Positions 31,442 to 38,973 of a stretch of 64,000 nucleotides of DNA are shown one piece after another. The position numbers were made by a program, and so were the translations under genes. The notes under the pieces are model-generated. The model saw only the letters and a list, made by a program, of their open reading frames with translations, was not told where the DNA came from and did no database searches. This DNA comes from a virus, in the IMG/VR virus record IMGVR_UViG_3300035698_012707, positions 1 to 64,000 of that record; one strand, written 5' to 3'. Position 1 is the stretch's first letter. Every line of letters begins with the position of its first letter.

Positions 31442-31820
31442 AAACCCAAGTAGGTAGGGGTTAGATGCCTCGCGGCGTTTAGCCCCGTCCGAAAATAAGC
31501 CAAAAGGGCGCGTCCATCAGCAAAGATGGACTTGAACGAGAATTACTCCTAATTCGAGTTCAAAATGTCCCGCAGTGTAGAAATTTGTGTTATATTTACT
31601 TTTCGATATTTTTGAGATAGAGCGACTTCCCAAAAAAGTAGGTTGCGACGGGAGCTGGGTAACCCCGGTTCTCGTCCCTCCGAAAAGGTTAAGTGACAGT
31701 AGGTTAGTTAACCTAAATAACAAGTGAAGCGATCTAGATCCAGCAGTGTATCCTGCTATTAGCCTTAGAGCACAAAAAGTGCTCATGGGCTAATTTGCGC
31801 AACAAATAGATTACCGTTAT
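31442..31820 (+). ncRNA. large structured RNA candidate
   Basis: A 0.5 kb gap with no credible gene holds many closely spaced perfect stems: GTCCATC/GATGGAC (31512-31518 with 31525-31531), GAAC..GAATT/AATTC..GTTC around 31534-31562, an ACGGGAGC..GGGT/ACCC..GGTTCTCGT arm near 31648-31677, TAGGTTA/TAACCTA near 31700, AGCAG/CTGCT, and TTAGCC-GAGCAC/GTGCTC-GGCTAA (31759-31793). GGCGTTTAGCCCCG (31474-31487) recurs at 51831. Size and phage context recall ornate phage RNAs such as GOLLD and ROOL, but I cannot assign a class. Confidence 0.6.
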
Positions 31821-31901
31821 TTTACCAAAAATTTCGCAGGCGATTTCGAGAAAATGATATTTTCAAACATATTTTCGTTTTTTAAGTCGAAAAGGAGCAC
31901 C

Positions 31902-32159
31902 ATGGACAAGAAAGAAAAAAATGGTTCGACAGGAAATAAAAATATACTTACAAGAGAGTACCTTCATTCTATAAGCAGAATAGGAGATAGATTGAAAATG
32001 CTAAGGCGTGATATGAATAAACAAAAGAAAGAAATAGAGTATATGGAAGAAGATGTGCAACTTTTAGCTGATGCTTTTGATTCTCTTTTTCAAGATTTAG
32101 TACAAGAGCTCGAAAAAAGATTTAATAAAAACGATGACCATAAGGTGGAAAAAGTATGA
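31902..32159 (+). CDS. small coiled-coil protein
   Basis: Eighty-five residues; after a polar start nearly all is amphipathic helix with heptad spacing. ATG 31902 follows AAAAGGAGCACC and excludes the upstream in-frame ATG at 31854, which lies in the gap. No family recognised. Confidence 0.5.
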   Translation: MDKKEKNGSTGNKNILTREYLHSISRIGDRLKMLRRDMNKQKKEIEYMEEDVQLLADAFDSLFQDLVQELEKRFNKNDDHKVEKV

Positions 32160-32887
32160 GTAAAAAGAAAACATGTGCCACATGTGGCAAAGAAATATCA
32201 ATTAATGCAAAAAAATGTAAATCTTGCTCAAGAAAAGGTAAATACAATCCAGCATATAAACATGGTTTAAAAATAAAAGACAAAAAAGAACGAAGATATA
32301 AATTTTGTGTTGATTGCGGAGAAAAAATAGACCATACAGCCATTAGATGTATAAGGTGTAGTAATATTTACAGAAGCGAAGAACGAAGTGCAACATGGAA
32401 AGGTGGTGTTGATGCAGAGGGATATATAAGATCTAAGTTTAATAATAAACTTAAAGAATATATTAGAAAAAGAGATGAAAATACTTGTCAAGAGTGCGGC
32501 AAAGTATATGTACATAAAGGAAAAGCTCTAGACGTTCATCATATAGATTATGATAAAATCAATAATATTCCAAGTAATCTTATTACGCTCTGCAATAAAT
32601 GTCACACAAGAACAAGCATTAAGGATAGAGAATACTGGTATGTTCATTTTATGGATAAAGTAAACACAAGCGATAAATGGCTTAAAGTTACTTGGGAAGA
32701 CGCTTGTACTTATGCTAGCGAAAGTATAGAAGATATGAGCGAAAAGAAACCAGAATTAGTAGATACTTTTGGTAAAATTGTAATATATAATAAAGAATAT
32801 TGCTTAATAATAACACATGATAGTAGAGGAATATCTAATGATTATTTAAGAATTCCAATTTCTTTAGTAAGGAAAATTGAAATATAA
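32156..32887 (+). CDS. HNH endonuclease with two zinc ribbons
   Basis: Two hundred forty-three residues. CATCGKE/CKSCSRK and CVDCGEK/CIRCSN are two zinc ribbons; CQECGKVYVHKGKALDVHHIDYDK and LITLCNKCHTRTS give the HNH core with its Cys pairs. This is typical of phage free-standing homing endonucleases. A strong promoter follows it, and the large RNA precedes it. Confidence 0.8.
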   Translation: MSKKKTCATCGKEISINAKKCKSCSRKGKYNPAYKHGLKIKDKKERRYKFCVDCGEKIDHTAIRCIRCSNIYRSEERSATWKGGVDAEGYIRSKFNNKLKEYIRKRDENTCQECGKVYVHKGKALDVHHIDYDKINNIPSNLITLCNKCHTRTSIKDREYWYVHFMDKVNTSDKWLKVTWEDACTYASESIEDMSEKKPELVDTFGKIVIYNKEYCLIITHDSRGISNDYLRIPISLVRKIEI

Positions 32888-32903
32888 AAACTTAAAATAA
32901 AGC

Positions 32904-32932
32904 TTGACAAAATATTTTGAAAATGGTATAAT
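32904..32932 (+). promoter_or_regulatory. consensus sigma70 promoter
   Basis: TTGACA (32904-32909), 17 bp, TATAAT (32927-32932), the only promoter in the window with both hexamers perfect, besides the one at 40138. It drives the 32955-36442 group including the tubulin-like gene. Confidence 0.8.
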
Positions 32933-32954
32933 AAGAAATACAAAGGAGATTTAA

Positions 32955-33260
32955 ATGTCTTATACAGTTAGTCGTAATGACGGGTACATAAGGATGGAAG
33001 GGGAACCTGACTTACCATACCCAGTAATAGACACAGAGAAATTAGCAAAGGTCAGCATATCTCATGAACTATTACATCAACTTCTTGATCTACCTGATGA
33101 TGTTAGAATCACTTCTATGCATACGTCACGAGGTGAACAATACACTGGTATGTATATGATATGTGATAGGTTTGATAGAGTACCAGACGGAGCTGTAGCT
33201 CCTGAAATATCTATTGAAAATGTAAAGTCTGTTGGTTTGTGGGATTCAGAAGGAAACTAA
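32955..33260 (+). CDS. hypothetical protein with C-terminal WDxxxN tag
   Basis: One hundred one residues, beta-rich, ending LWDSEGN. First gene after a consensus promoter. Start after AAAGGAGATTTAA. The tail codons AGAAGGAAAC serve the next ATG, which overlaps the stop. Confidence 0.6.
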   Translation: MSYTVSRNDGYIRMEGEPDLPYPVIDTEKLAKVSISHELLHQLLDLPDDVRITSMHTSRGEQYTGMYMICDRFDRVPDGAVAPEISIENVKSVGLWDSEGN

Positions 33261-33517
33261 TGGAATCAGAAATAGGAATTATATATTGTGATCATTGTAA
33301 TTCTCCAGCACTAACATATGATCTTGATTTTATGAAAAACGCACCAGCACAACAGCTAATAGAGGCTAAACATTTTCAATATATAGGAATGGATGGTCCA
33401 TTTCCTTACGAAGAAGCGAGATGTCCAAGATGCGAAGAGAATATTATTGTATGCATAATGAAAGAGTGGGAAAAATTAAAAGAAACAAGGGAGTGGGACT
33501 TATCATACAATGAGTGA
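33260..33517 (+). CDS. zinc-ribbon protein with C-terminal WDxxxN tag
   Basis: Eighty-five residues with CDHCNS and CPRCEE pairs and the tail EWDLSYNE, a looser tag. Overlaps both neighbours. Function unknown. Confidence 0.6.
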   Translation: MESEIGIIYCDHCNSPALTYDLDFMKNAPAQQLIEAKHFQYIGMDGPFPYEEARCPRCEENIIVCIMKEWEKLKETREWDLSYNE

Positions 33518-33863
33518 TTTTAAAAATAGTCTTGAACTATATGTTGCAGACAAGATGACAGAAGTATATAAGTATTGCAGACCAACAATAGCGTCTGGTG
33601 CAACACCAGCAGAAAAGGGAGACATTAAAAATCCCTGGTTTAATATAGAGTGCAAGCAAAAGCGCACAAGTAAAGCATTTACGATACCATATAAAGAATG
33701 GTATAAGAATTGCGGCGAGGCAGACTCACAGTACAAAGATCCGGTTTTTGTTGTTGAAAACGAACTGGGTGAGAAAATAGCTGCAATGAGATTGGATGAA
33801 TGGTTCCAGTTAATTAACGAATTAATGGACCTTAGAAAAATATTGGAGGAGAAAAATGACTGA
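33510..33863 (+). CDS. PD-(D/E)xK nuclease-like protein
   Basis: One hundred seventeen residues. GDIKNPWFNIECKQKR has the Asp...Glu-x-Lys spacing of restriction-like nucleases, after an N-terminal helix and before strand PVFVVENELGEK. Small phage proteins of this type act as resolvases or nicking enzymes. No flanking domain. Assignment is by motif only. Confidence 0.55.
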   Translation: MSDFKNSLELYVADKMTEVYKYCRPTIASGATPAEKGDIKNPWFNIECKQKRTSKAFTIPYKEWYKNCGEADSQYKDPVFVVENELGEKIAAMRLDEWFQLINELMDLRKILEEKND

Positions 33864-35040
33864 AGAAAATAATTTACCAGAAATAGAAACTAGAGACGAC
33901 ATGGACCTAGAAGGAAAGCGCAAAGAGGTTGAAGATCTATTGCCAAAAGCTACGGGTGGAGTAGAAATACCGATGATACCACTAGAAGATTTTGAAATAC
34001 CTGATTCAGAAATAAAGTCAGAGATTGGTGCAGTTAATTCATACGTAGGGTCAGTAGAGTATGGTGTTATTGGCTGTGGTCAAGCAGGTGGAAGAATAGC
34101 TAAGAGTTTCTTTGATCAAGGATATAAGAAATGTTTAGCTATCAATACAGCTAAGGCTGACTTAAATCCATTAGACATACCTGAAGAACAGAAGCTTAAG
34201 ATAGGTGACGCAGAAGGGTCCGGAAAAGATATGAATAAGGGACACGAGGCTGCTAAAGATTCCTATCAAAGAATATTGGACAGAATTAAGAGTACCTTTG
34301 GTACTGTTGAAAAGATAGTAATAACTGTTGGTTTCGGCGGCGGCACAGGAGCGGGATCACTAAACGTATTAGTGAAGATAGCACAGAGCTATCTAGAGAT
34401 GTTAGGAAACAAAAATTATCTTACCGATGTAATAGTTATAGCAGCACTTCCAACAAACGGTGAGAAAAAGAGTAAGACTATCTCTACGAATCTCCTCCTA
34501 GTTAAAGATCGTATAAAAGAGATGGTAGATCAAGGTCAAGTGGGTCCTCTATTTATAATTGACAACAGCAAGATAGAGACACTATACAGAGGAATTACGC
34601 CCGCTAAGTTCTGGAGTACAGTAAACGATACTATTACTGGACTGTTCCAGACATATAATTACCTTTCTACTCAAGAAAGTAGTTATACATCATTCGATGC
34701 AGAAGACTATAAGACAGTACTTTCTGCTCCTGGTTACGCCGTGTTAGGTGTTACAAAGGTAGACACAAAAGGATCTGATATGAGCATAGCTCTTCAAGAG
34801 AACTTTAAGAAGACTATTCTTGCTGCGGGTCTAGACTTTAAGACAGCGCGTCAAGCTGGTTGTATACTAGCTGTTAACAATGGTGATCTAGAGGTTATTA
34901 CTATGGATGATCTTAGTTATGCTTTCGATGCGTTCAATACTCTAGTTGGCGGAGCAGATGTTCATCGCGGCCTGTACGGTACAGAAGCTGCTGGAACACG
35001 TGCATACACACTAGTAACAGGATTAAAATCAAATGGGTAG
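33856..35040 (+). CDS. tubulin/FtsZ-superfamily GTPase
   Basis: Three hundred ninety-four residues. A 65-residue acidic extension precedes a tubulin-type GTPase: GVIGCGQAGGR (70-80) binds nucleotide, and GFGGGTGAGS (159-168) is the tubulin signature loop; the T7-side helix and C-terminal domain follow. Phage tubulins (PhuZ, TubZ-like) polymerise to position DNA or the phage nucleus; FtsZ-like versions could interfere with host division. Which type this is cannot be told by eye. Higher-GC codons suggest strong expression. Confidence 0.8.
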   Translation: MTEENNLPEIETRDDMDLEGKRKEVEDLLPKATGGVEIPMIPLEDFEIPDSEIKSEIGAVNSYVGSVEYGVIGCGQAGGRIAKSFFDQGYKKCLAINTAKADLNPLDIPEEQKLKIGDAEGSGKDMNKGHEAAKDSYQRILDRIKSTFGTVEKIVITVGFGGGTGAGSLNVLVKIAQSYLEMLGNKNYLTDVIVIAALPTNGEKKSKTISTNLLLVKDRIKEMVDQGQVGPLFIIDNSKIETLYRGITPAKFWSTVNDTITGLFQTYNYLSTQESSYTSFDAEDYKTVLSAPGYAVLGVTKVDTKGSDMSIALQENFKKTILAAGLDFKTARQAGCILAVNNGDLEVITMDDLSYAFDAFNTLVGGADVHRGLYGTEAAGTRAYTLVTGLKSNG

Positions 35041-35584
35041 AGGAATAATTGGTTTGCCAATAAATGAAACTACTACCAGTGTAATAATTGATTTAGAATA
35101 TTGTGAAAACGTTACATTCAATGACTGTCAGCGCGAGATAATAAGACTTATTGTTCAAGATTCAGATAAACATTCAATTATGGCTTGTCCAAGGAGGTCT
35201 GGTAAATCTTTTATAGTAAGAACTATAGTTGCAAGGTTTAGTAACGATGTTCATGTTGTTTTTCCAAGCAGAAATATAGCACGTTATTCTATTAACGATG
35301 GGCTATGTCCCGACAATGTACATTATATGGACAGTATTTATACGTTGTCTCATGCTAGACCAGCACCAGAGATTATTATTTGTGAAGAATGTTCTGCAAC
35401 TGATAATATTTTATCTATACCTGGTGTTCATAAGGTTTTATCTCTTTACACACCACCAGAGATGGCGATGAACGAATACGAAGAGAGTGGGGTTATAAGC
35501 GGACGTGTTACTGAGGATGACTTTTGGGATAATGTATATCCATGTAATAAAAAAGAAAGGGAGTGGGATGACGAAACAAACTAA
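35033..35584 (+). CDS. P-loop NTPase fragment with C-terminal WDxxxN tag
   Basis: One hundred eighty-three residues. CPRRSGKSF (52-60) is a Walker A and EIIICEECS a Walker B, as in the first RecA-like half of helicases or terminase ATPases. No second lobe is present, so it is either a minimal ATPase or a truncated helicase. It ends EWDDETN and the next gene starts within the tag codons (GGGATG). Confidence 0.65.
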   Translation: MGRGIIGLPINETTTSVIIDLEYCENVTFNDCQREIIRLIVQDSDKHSIMACPRRSGKSFIVRTIVARFSNDVHVVFPSRNIARYSINDGLCPDNVHYMDSIYTLSHARPAPEIIICEECSATDNILSIPGVHKVLSLYTPPEMAMNEYEESGVISGRVTEDDFWDNVYPCNKKEREWDDETN

Positions 35585-35888
35585 AGAGATGCCTATAATT
35601 CCAATAGAAACTGGAGAGGTGTTCTTACAAGACAAAGTAATAGATGAGTCTCACTGTTACATATGTAAGAAAGAGTTTGATAAATTTACCGACAGAGATA
35701 TGTTGTTGCTTAGAATTAAGCCACATGAGATGGGTTTTTGTTGCCCGAGTCATAGAGGAATAGTTGCTGAGTTTATGAAGCAGTATAGAATATTACCGGG
35801 AGGTTGGGAAGAGCATGTGGAAAAAGATGATAATGATTCTGTTGTTGATGACATTAATAGCAGCGCCAGCATCAGCTCAAAGCCGTAG
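35568..35888 (+). CDS. Cys-containing hypothetical protein
   Basis: One hundred six residues. The ATG lies in the previous gene's tag codons after AAGGGAGTGG. CYICKKEF and FCCPSHRG form a probable zinc site. An acidic Ser-rich tail overlaps the next gene by 74 nt. Function unknown. Confidence 0.55.
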   Translation: MTKQTKEMPIIPIETGEVFLQDKVIDESHCYICKKEFDKFTDRDMLLLRIKPHEMGFCCPSHRGIVAEFMKQYRILPGGWEEHVEKDDNDSVVDDINSSASISSKP

Positions 35889-36255
35889 CAAAAAGCTAGC
35901 TAGAGGTACTGTAAATTTTCTAACTGGATGGGTAGAAATACCTAAGAATATATATGACAAAACAATAGAAGAAGATGCATTATCCGGACTAACCCTAGGG
36001 TTAAGCGGAGGAATAGGAATGTTTTTAATCAGAACAGGTACTGGATTATACGAAATTGTTACGTTCCCAATACCTGTCCCAGAGAACTACCAGGCTATAC
36101 TAGAGCCTGAGTTTGTTTTCAACAACGAAGATAAACGTGTAACAAGGAGGAGTAATGACGGTAAACGAAGCAATAAGCCTACAGAAAGCAGTACGAGGAA
36201 GAGTTCAAGAGTTGAAAGCTTTGAGGTCGGAGGTATCAGCGTCGAAGGAGACTAA
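35815..36255 (+). CDS. exported protein, exosortase-associated TIGR04073-like
   Basis: One hundred forty-six residues. Signal peptide with cleavage after ASA near residue 21, then ARGTVNFLTGWVEIPKNIYD, GLTLGLSGGIGM, and GLYEIVTFPIPVPENY, matching the layout of the small exported TIGR04073 family. The C-terminal Ser/Arg-rich part is in the 101 nt overlap with the next gene. The family is known from Gram-negative hosts, a weak hint of host type. Confidence 0.6.
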   Translation: MWKKMIMILLLMTLIAAPASAQSRSKKLARGTVNFLTGWVEIPKNIYDKTIEEDALSGLTLGLSGGIGMFLIRTGTGLYEIVTFPIPVPENYQAILEPEFVFNNEDKRVTRRSNDGKRSNKPTESSTRKSSRVESFEVGGISVEGD

Positions 36256-36442
36256 TTGGTATGGAGAGAGAGACAAGACCGAAAAGATTGAGCCTCAGTT
36301 CGATGTTAAGGTAGTAGATACCAAGATCGTAGAGATAGAACTGTTCCTGTATAAGATAGACGCTGCAATAAAGCAGTCTAACGCGGCAACAACGCTAGCT
36401 TTAGATGCAAATCTAGAGTCATTGTTAGCGCCACTGCAGTAA
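36155..36442 (+). CDS. helical hypothetical protein
   Basis: Ninety-five residues, helical with a central EKIEPQFDVKVVDTKIVEIE segment. Start after AAGGAGGAGTA inside the preceding gene. Resembles small phage proteins with a tubulin-binding or coiled layout but no family is recognised. Confidence 0.6.
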   Translation: MTVNEAISLQKAVRGRVQELKALRSEVSASKETNWYGERDKTEKIEPQFDVKVVDTKIVEIELFLYKIDAAIKQSNAATTLALDANLESLLAPLQ

Positions 36443-36481
36443 CATAGAATTGTAGATGTAGGTCTATTTATTCTGTACAAC

Positions 36482-36545
36482 GGAGTGAATAGTTTAAGAG
36501 AATAACTTGTAGCTTACAGTGGGCTTAGGTCCGTTGATTCGCTCC
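36482..36545 (+). ncRNA. structured element in intergenic region 36443-36719
   Basis: GGAGTGAAT (36482-36490) pairs with ATTCGCTCC (36537-36545), enclosing AGTT/AACT and TGTA/TACA arms. It is the size of a tRNA but lacks a canonical anticodon loop, T arm and CCA. The remaining gap to 36719 is TTG/TTA-rich with no ORF; a weak TTGTCA (36664) 17 bp from TACTAC could be a promoter for the next gene. Confidence 0.4.
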
Positions 36546-36719
36546 TAACATGGCTGAATTTAAACCTTGTTGATACGACAAAAATAAATAACTTATTTAA
36601 TTAAGTGTTGTTGATTGTTGGTCGTGTCCGGGGCTTTGAGTTGTTGTTAATTGTAGTTAATTATTGTCAACTAGCAATTTATTTCCTACTACATCTGCAC
36701 AATACATAACGGAGGTATA

Positions 36720-37268
36720 ATGATAATACTATTAAGTATCTTGATAGTAATAGGTACGCTTGTTCTCAGTGGTAAGCTATGGAGAATGGGTGGAGATGGA
36801 CAGGGTTGGGCTAGAGCCTTCGCCTTTCCTTCTCTTTGTGCGCTTGCAAAACTAGCGTTACTTGCACTAAACCTACCATGGTCATGGTGGTTTTTACTAA
36901 CCTTTTTATATATACCCGCACTGTGGGGTCTTATGTCATTAATTAGCTACGGAGTAACAGCACCACCACATAAATTTTGGATGTGGGTGGTAGGCCATTG
37001 GACTGGTAATTATAGTGATCCTGTTTGGCGTGCGCTTGCTAACGACGGAAAGATAGCAGCAATAGAAATAGCAACACGCTGTACGTGTGGATTCTTTTGG
37101 TCACTAGCCGCAGCAATCTTTGCATACTTAACAGGTGCATGGATATTGTTTGGAGTGTATGTACTATTTCTTACAATAGCTAACGGTTTGATCTGGAAAT
37201 ATATAAAAGACGTAGAAAAAAACGAGAGGTTGGTTGGAGCATGTGTAGCTACAAGCACAATGATTTAG
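36720..37268 (+). CDS. polytopic membrane protein
   Basis: One hundred eighty-two residues with about five hydrophobic segments (2-18, 36-52, 57-80, 117-137 and 139-160), many Trp and a GGDGQGWARA loop. Such Trp-rich four- to six-helix proteins occur in phages with unknown role. Start after ACGGAGGTATA. Confidence 0.6.
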   Translation: MIILLSILIVIGTLVLSGKLWRMGGDGQGWARAFAFPSLCALAKLALLALNLPWSWWFLLTFLYIPALWGLMSLISYGVTAPPHKFWMWVVGHWTGNYSDPVWRALANDGKIAAIEIATRCTCGFFWSLAAAIFAYLTGAWILFGVYVLFLTIANGLIWKYIKDVEKNERLVGACVATSTMI

Positions 37269-37399
37269 AACAGCAAGCAAAATACATAAGAAAACTTAGC
37301 AAGAAACTTGTTAAGCAAGGGCCTGAAGCTTGTAGAAAATTTTTAATATCAACAGGTGCTTACAATGAAGATGGAACCCTAAAGGATACATACAAATGA
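37241..37399 (+). CDS. small basic protein
   Basis: Fifty-two residues, helical and Lys-rich, starting inside the preceding gene after GGTTGGAGC. No family recognised. Confidence 0.45.
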   Translation: MCSYKHNDLEQQAKYIRKLSKKLVKQGPEACRKFLISTGAYNEDGTLKDTYK

Positions 37400-37566
37400 G
37401 TATAAATATAATAAAAGCATTAGAAAGAGCTGGATTTAAATCTGAATGTCATGAGATAATCCTGACTAAAGAGATGAGAAAAATGTCCAAAGATGTTCAC
37501 AACTTTCTTAAAGAAAAGAGAAAACTAGAAATAAAATCAAGAGATATAAATATGATGTTTGATTAA
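37396..37566 (+). CDS. small basic protein
   Basis: Fifty-six residues, helical. ATG overlaps the previous stop. It ends 4 nt before the first tRNA. No family recognised. Confidence 0.45.
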   Translation: MSINIIKALERAGFKSECHEIILTKEMRKMSKDVHNFLKEKRKLEIKSRDINMMFD

Positions 37567-37570
37567 TTAT

Positions 37571-37646
37571 TGCGGGATGGAGCAGTGGTCAGCTCGAGTG
37601 TCTCATAAGCACTAGGTCGTGGATTCGAATTCCGCTCCCGCAACCA
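37571..37646 (+). tRNA. tRNA-Met (CAT) or Ile2
   Basis: TGCGGGA/TCCCGCA acceptor, GAGC/GCTC D stem, anticodon loop CTCATAA, GTGGA-TTCGAAT-TCCGC T arm, encoded CCA. The anticodon stem lacks the three G-C pairs of initiators, so it is elongator Met, or Ile2 if the C34 becomes lysidine. Confidence 0.9.
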
Positions 37647-37716
37647 TATAATAATAACTATTTATACTCTTAACCTAGTGACTATTTGAAAGTAAAAATT
37701 TCGCAGAGAGTTATTA

Positions 37717-37803
37717 GCGGGTGTGGTGAAATTGGCAAACACGCTAGATTTAGAATCTAGTGTCAGAGATGACATGGGAGTTCAAGTCTCTCCACCCGCA
37801 CCA
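37717..37803 (+). tRNA. tRNA-Leu (TAG)
   Basis: GCGGGTG/CACCCGC acceptor, stem CTAGA-TTTAGAA-TCTAG with anticodon TAG, class II variable arm TGTCAGAGATGACA, T arm GGGAG-TTCAAGT-CTCTC-like, CCA encoded. Confidence 0.92.
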
Positions 37804-37817
37804 AGTTTAAATTATAT

Positions 37818-37895
37818 GGTGGTTGTAGCTTAATTAGATAAAGCACTTGACTGTGAATCAGGAAGATGGCAGTGCAACTCTGCTCGATCACCCCA
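37818..37895 (+). tRNA. tRNA-His (GTG) with G-1
   Basis: Acceptor GTGGTTG/CGATCAC with an extra 5' G opposite discriminator C, the hallmark of tRNA-His. Anticodon loop CTGTGAA. CCA encoded. Confidence 0.9.
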
Positions 37896-37932
37896 AAAAT
37901 TATAAGTAAGAAGAATTAAACGGAGGAATAAG

Positions 37933-38097
37933 ATGAAATATGTTTATCTTGTAGAACTTGAAAAAGAAGACGAAGAAAGATTTAAAAAACTTATTCAAAA
38001 AGATTTTAAAAATTCTATAGTAAAATTAAAAAGCTTTGGAGATATTGAATCAGTGGAAAACCAAGAAGAATATGACGCTTGGATGGCAGCTGGATAA
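37933..38097 (+). CDS. small protein inside the tRNA cluster
   Basis: Fifty-four residues, strand then charged helix, ending DAWMAAG. Start after CGGAGGAATAAG. It lies between tRNA genes. No family recognised. Confidence 0.55.
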   Translation: MKYVYLVELEKEDEERFKKLIQKDFKNSIVKLKSFGDIESVENQEEYDAWMAAG

Positions 38098-38113
38098 CAA
38101 AAGGAGGAATACA

Positions 38114-38218
38114 ATGGGATTAATAGTATTAGCAGCTAATTTCTGGTATTTGTATGGTGTTGCTTGCGGCCAGGTAGTAGGCGCAGCAGCCATTCAAAAA
38201 ATGATCTTAGGTGCATAG
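38114..38218 (+). CDS. very small membrane peptide
   Basis: Thirty-four residues, almost entirely one hydrophobic helix with GxxxG-like spacing. Start after AAAGGAGGAATACA. Could be a holin-like or regulatory peptide; nothing decides. Confidence 0.5.
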   Translation: MGLIVLAANFWYLYGVACGQVVGAAAIQKMILGA

Positions 38219-38226
38219 AGTGTGAT

Positions 38227-38314
38227 GGGGTGCGGCATGCTAACATGTCCATGATACAGCGGGTGTGATAACATACCCGTGCTGTAGCAGGTGTAGGAAT
38301 TAACCTACCGCCCC
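38227..38314 (+). ncRNA. structured RNA element 1 in the tRNA cluster
   Basis: Closed by GGGGTG/CGCCCC, with CATG-CTAA-CATG, TACAGC-GGGTGT/ATACCC..GCTGTA and GTAGG-AATTAA-CCTAC arms. The four-arm, 88 nt layout imitates a tRNA, but the second arm is too long and loop sizes are wrong. It ends in a T run. Function unknown. Confidence 0.5.
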
Positions 38315-38327
38315 TCCAATTTTTTAT

Positions 38328-38364
38328 GGAGACGTGGTGTAATTGGTAACACAGCATATTTTAG
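38328..38364 (+). pseudogene. truncated tRNA (5' half)
   Basis: GGAGACG, TG and a perfect D arm (GTGT-AATTGGTA-ACAC) followed by the start of an anticodon arm, then directly the tRNA-Gln acceptor. The 3' half is missing, so it is a tRNA remnant, identity unknown. Confidence 0.6.
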
Positions 38365-38441
38365 AGAGGAGTAGTTCAGTTGGTCAGAACATCAGGTTTT
38401 GATCCTGTCGGTCGCTGGTTCGAATCCGGCCTCCTCTTCCA
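38365..38441 (+). tRNA. tRNA-Gln (TTG)
   Basis: AGAGGAG/CTCCTCT acceptor, anticodon loop TTTTGAT in a TCAGG/CCTGT stem, T arm GCTGG-TTCGAAT-CCGGC, encoded CCA. Discriminator T is unusual for Gln. Confidence 0.9.
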
Positions 38442-38518
38442 TCAGGGAGTAACTCAGTCTGGTCAGAGTCCTCGCTTTGGAAGCGAGTTGTCAGAAGTTC
38501 AAATCTTCTCTTCCTGAC
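38442..38518 (+). tRNA. tRNA-Pro (TGG)
   Basis: Begins immediately after tRNA-Gln. TCAGGGA/TTCCTGA acceptor, anticodon stem CTCGC-TTTGGAA-GCGAG. CCA is not encoded, so it needs host CCA addition. Confidence 0.88.
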
Positions 38519-38530
38519 TCTTTTAAATTA

Positions 38531-38719
38531 TAACGAGTGGCGAAAAGAGACGCATGTCAAGCATGAGACTGTGGTTAGCAAATGCAATCAACTTAAGATG
38601 ATTACCGCTCCACATATGTAGGGTGACTATACGAGTAGAATCAACCATTTCAACGGTCTACGAAACTGTTGTAAAATTGTTGGCTAACAACCAATGTCTC
38701 GTCAAAGCCTACCTCGTTA
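38531..38719 (+). ncRNA. structured RNA element 2 in the tRNA cluster
   Basis: A 189 nt gap closed by TAACGAG (38531-38537) and CTCGTTA (38713-38719). Inside: ATGTC..GAGAC-like arm, GGTTAGC, GTAGA..TCTAC and GTTGG-CTAA-CAAC hairpins. No ORF and no tRNA. Not recognised as RNase P, tmRNA or a group I intron. Confidence 0.5.
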
Positions 38720-38727
38720 CATAATAT

Positions 38728-38803
38728 TGCCTTGTAGCTCAGTTGGCAGAGCAGTGGCTCGATAAGCCATTGGTCAATGGTTCGAACCCATTCGAGGCAA
38801 CCA
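38728..38803 (+). tRNA. tRNA-Ile (GAT) with C33
   Basis: TGCCTTG/CGAGGCA acceptor, GCTC/GAGC D stem, anticodon stem GTGGC/GCCAT with loop TCGATAA, AATGG-TTCGAAC-CCATT T arm, CCA encoded. Position 33 is C instead of the near-universal T. Confidence 0.82.
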
Positions 38804-38877
38804 GTCCAAGTAACCGAATGGCTAGGTAGTGGATTGCAAACCCATTTATGCTGGTTCGAATCCAGTCTTGGACTCCA
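38804..38877 (+). tRNA. tRNA-Cys (GCA)
   Basis: GTCCAAG/CTTGGAC acceptor abuts the previous CCA. Anticodon loop TTGCAAA; an A-C mismatch closes the anticodon stem. CCA encoded. Confidence 0.88.
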
Positions 38878-38879
38878 GT

Positions 38880-38953
38880 GGGGGTATGGTGTAGTGGTAA
38901 CATGAGTGGCTCCAGACCACTTGACATGGGTCCGATTCCTATTGCCCCTGCCA
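38880..38953 (+). tRNA. tRNA-Trp (CCA)
   Basis: GGGGGTA/TGCCCCT acceptor with a terminal G-U, anticodon stem AGTGG-CTCCAGA-CCACT, discriminator G, CCA encoded. The window's proteins are notably Trp-rich through the WDxxxN tag, for which this tRNA would be useful. Confidence 0.88.
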
Positions 38954-38973
38954 AAAAATCTGACAACAATTTA

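Noticed and set aside
31517-31786. Minus-strand 89-residue frame in the structured gap
   Set aside because: No start site, odd composition, and it crosses several perfect RNA stems.
36482-36545. Possible ninth tRNA
   Set aside because: Acceptor-like stem is present but there is no seven-base anticodon loop, proper T arm or CCA; kept only as a structured element.
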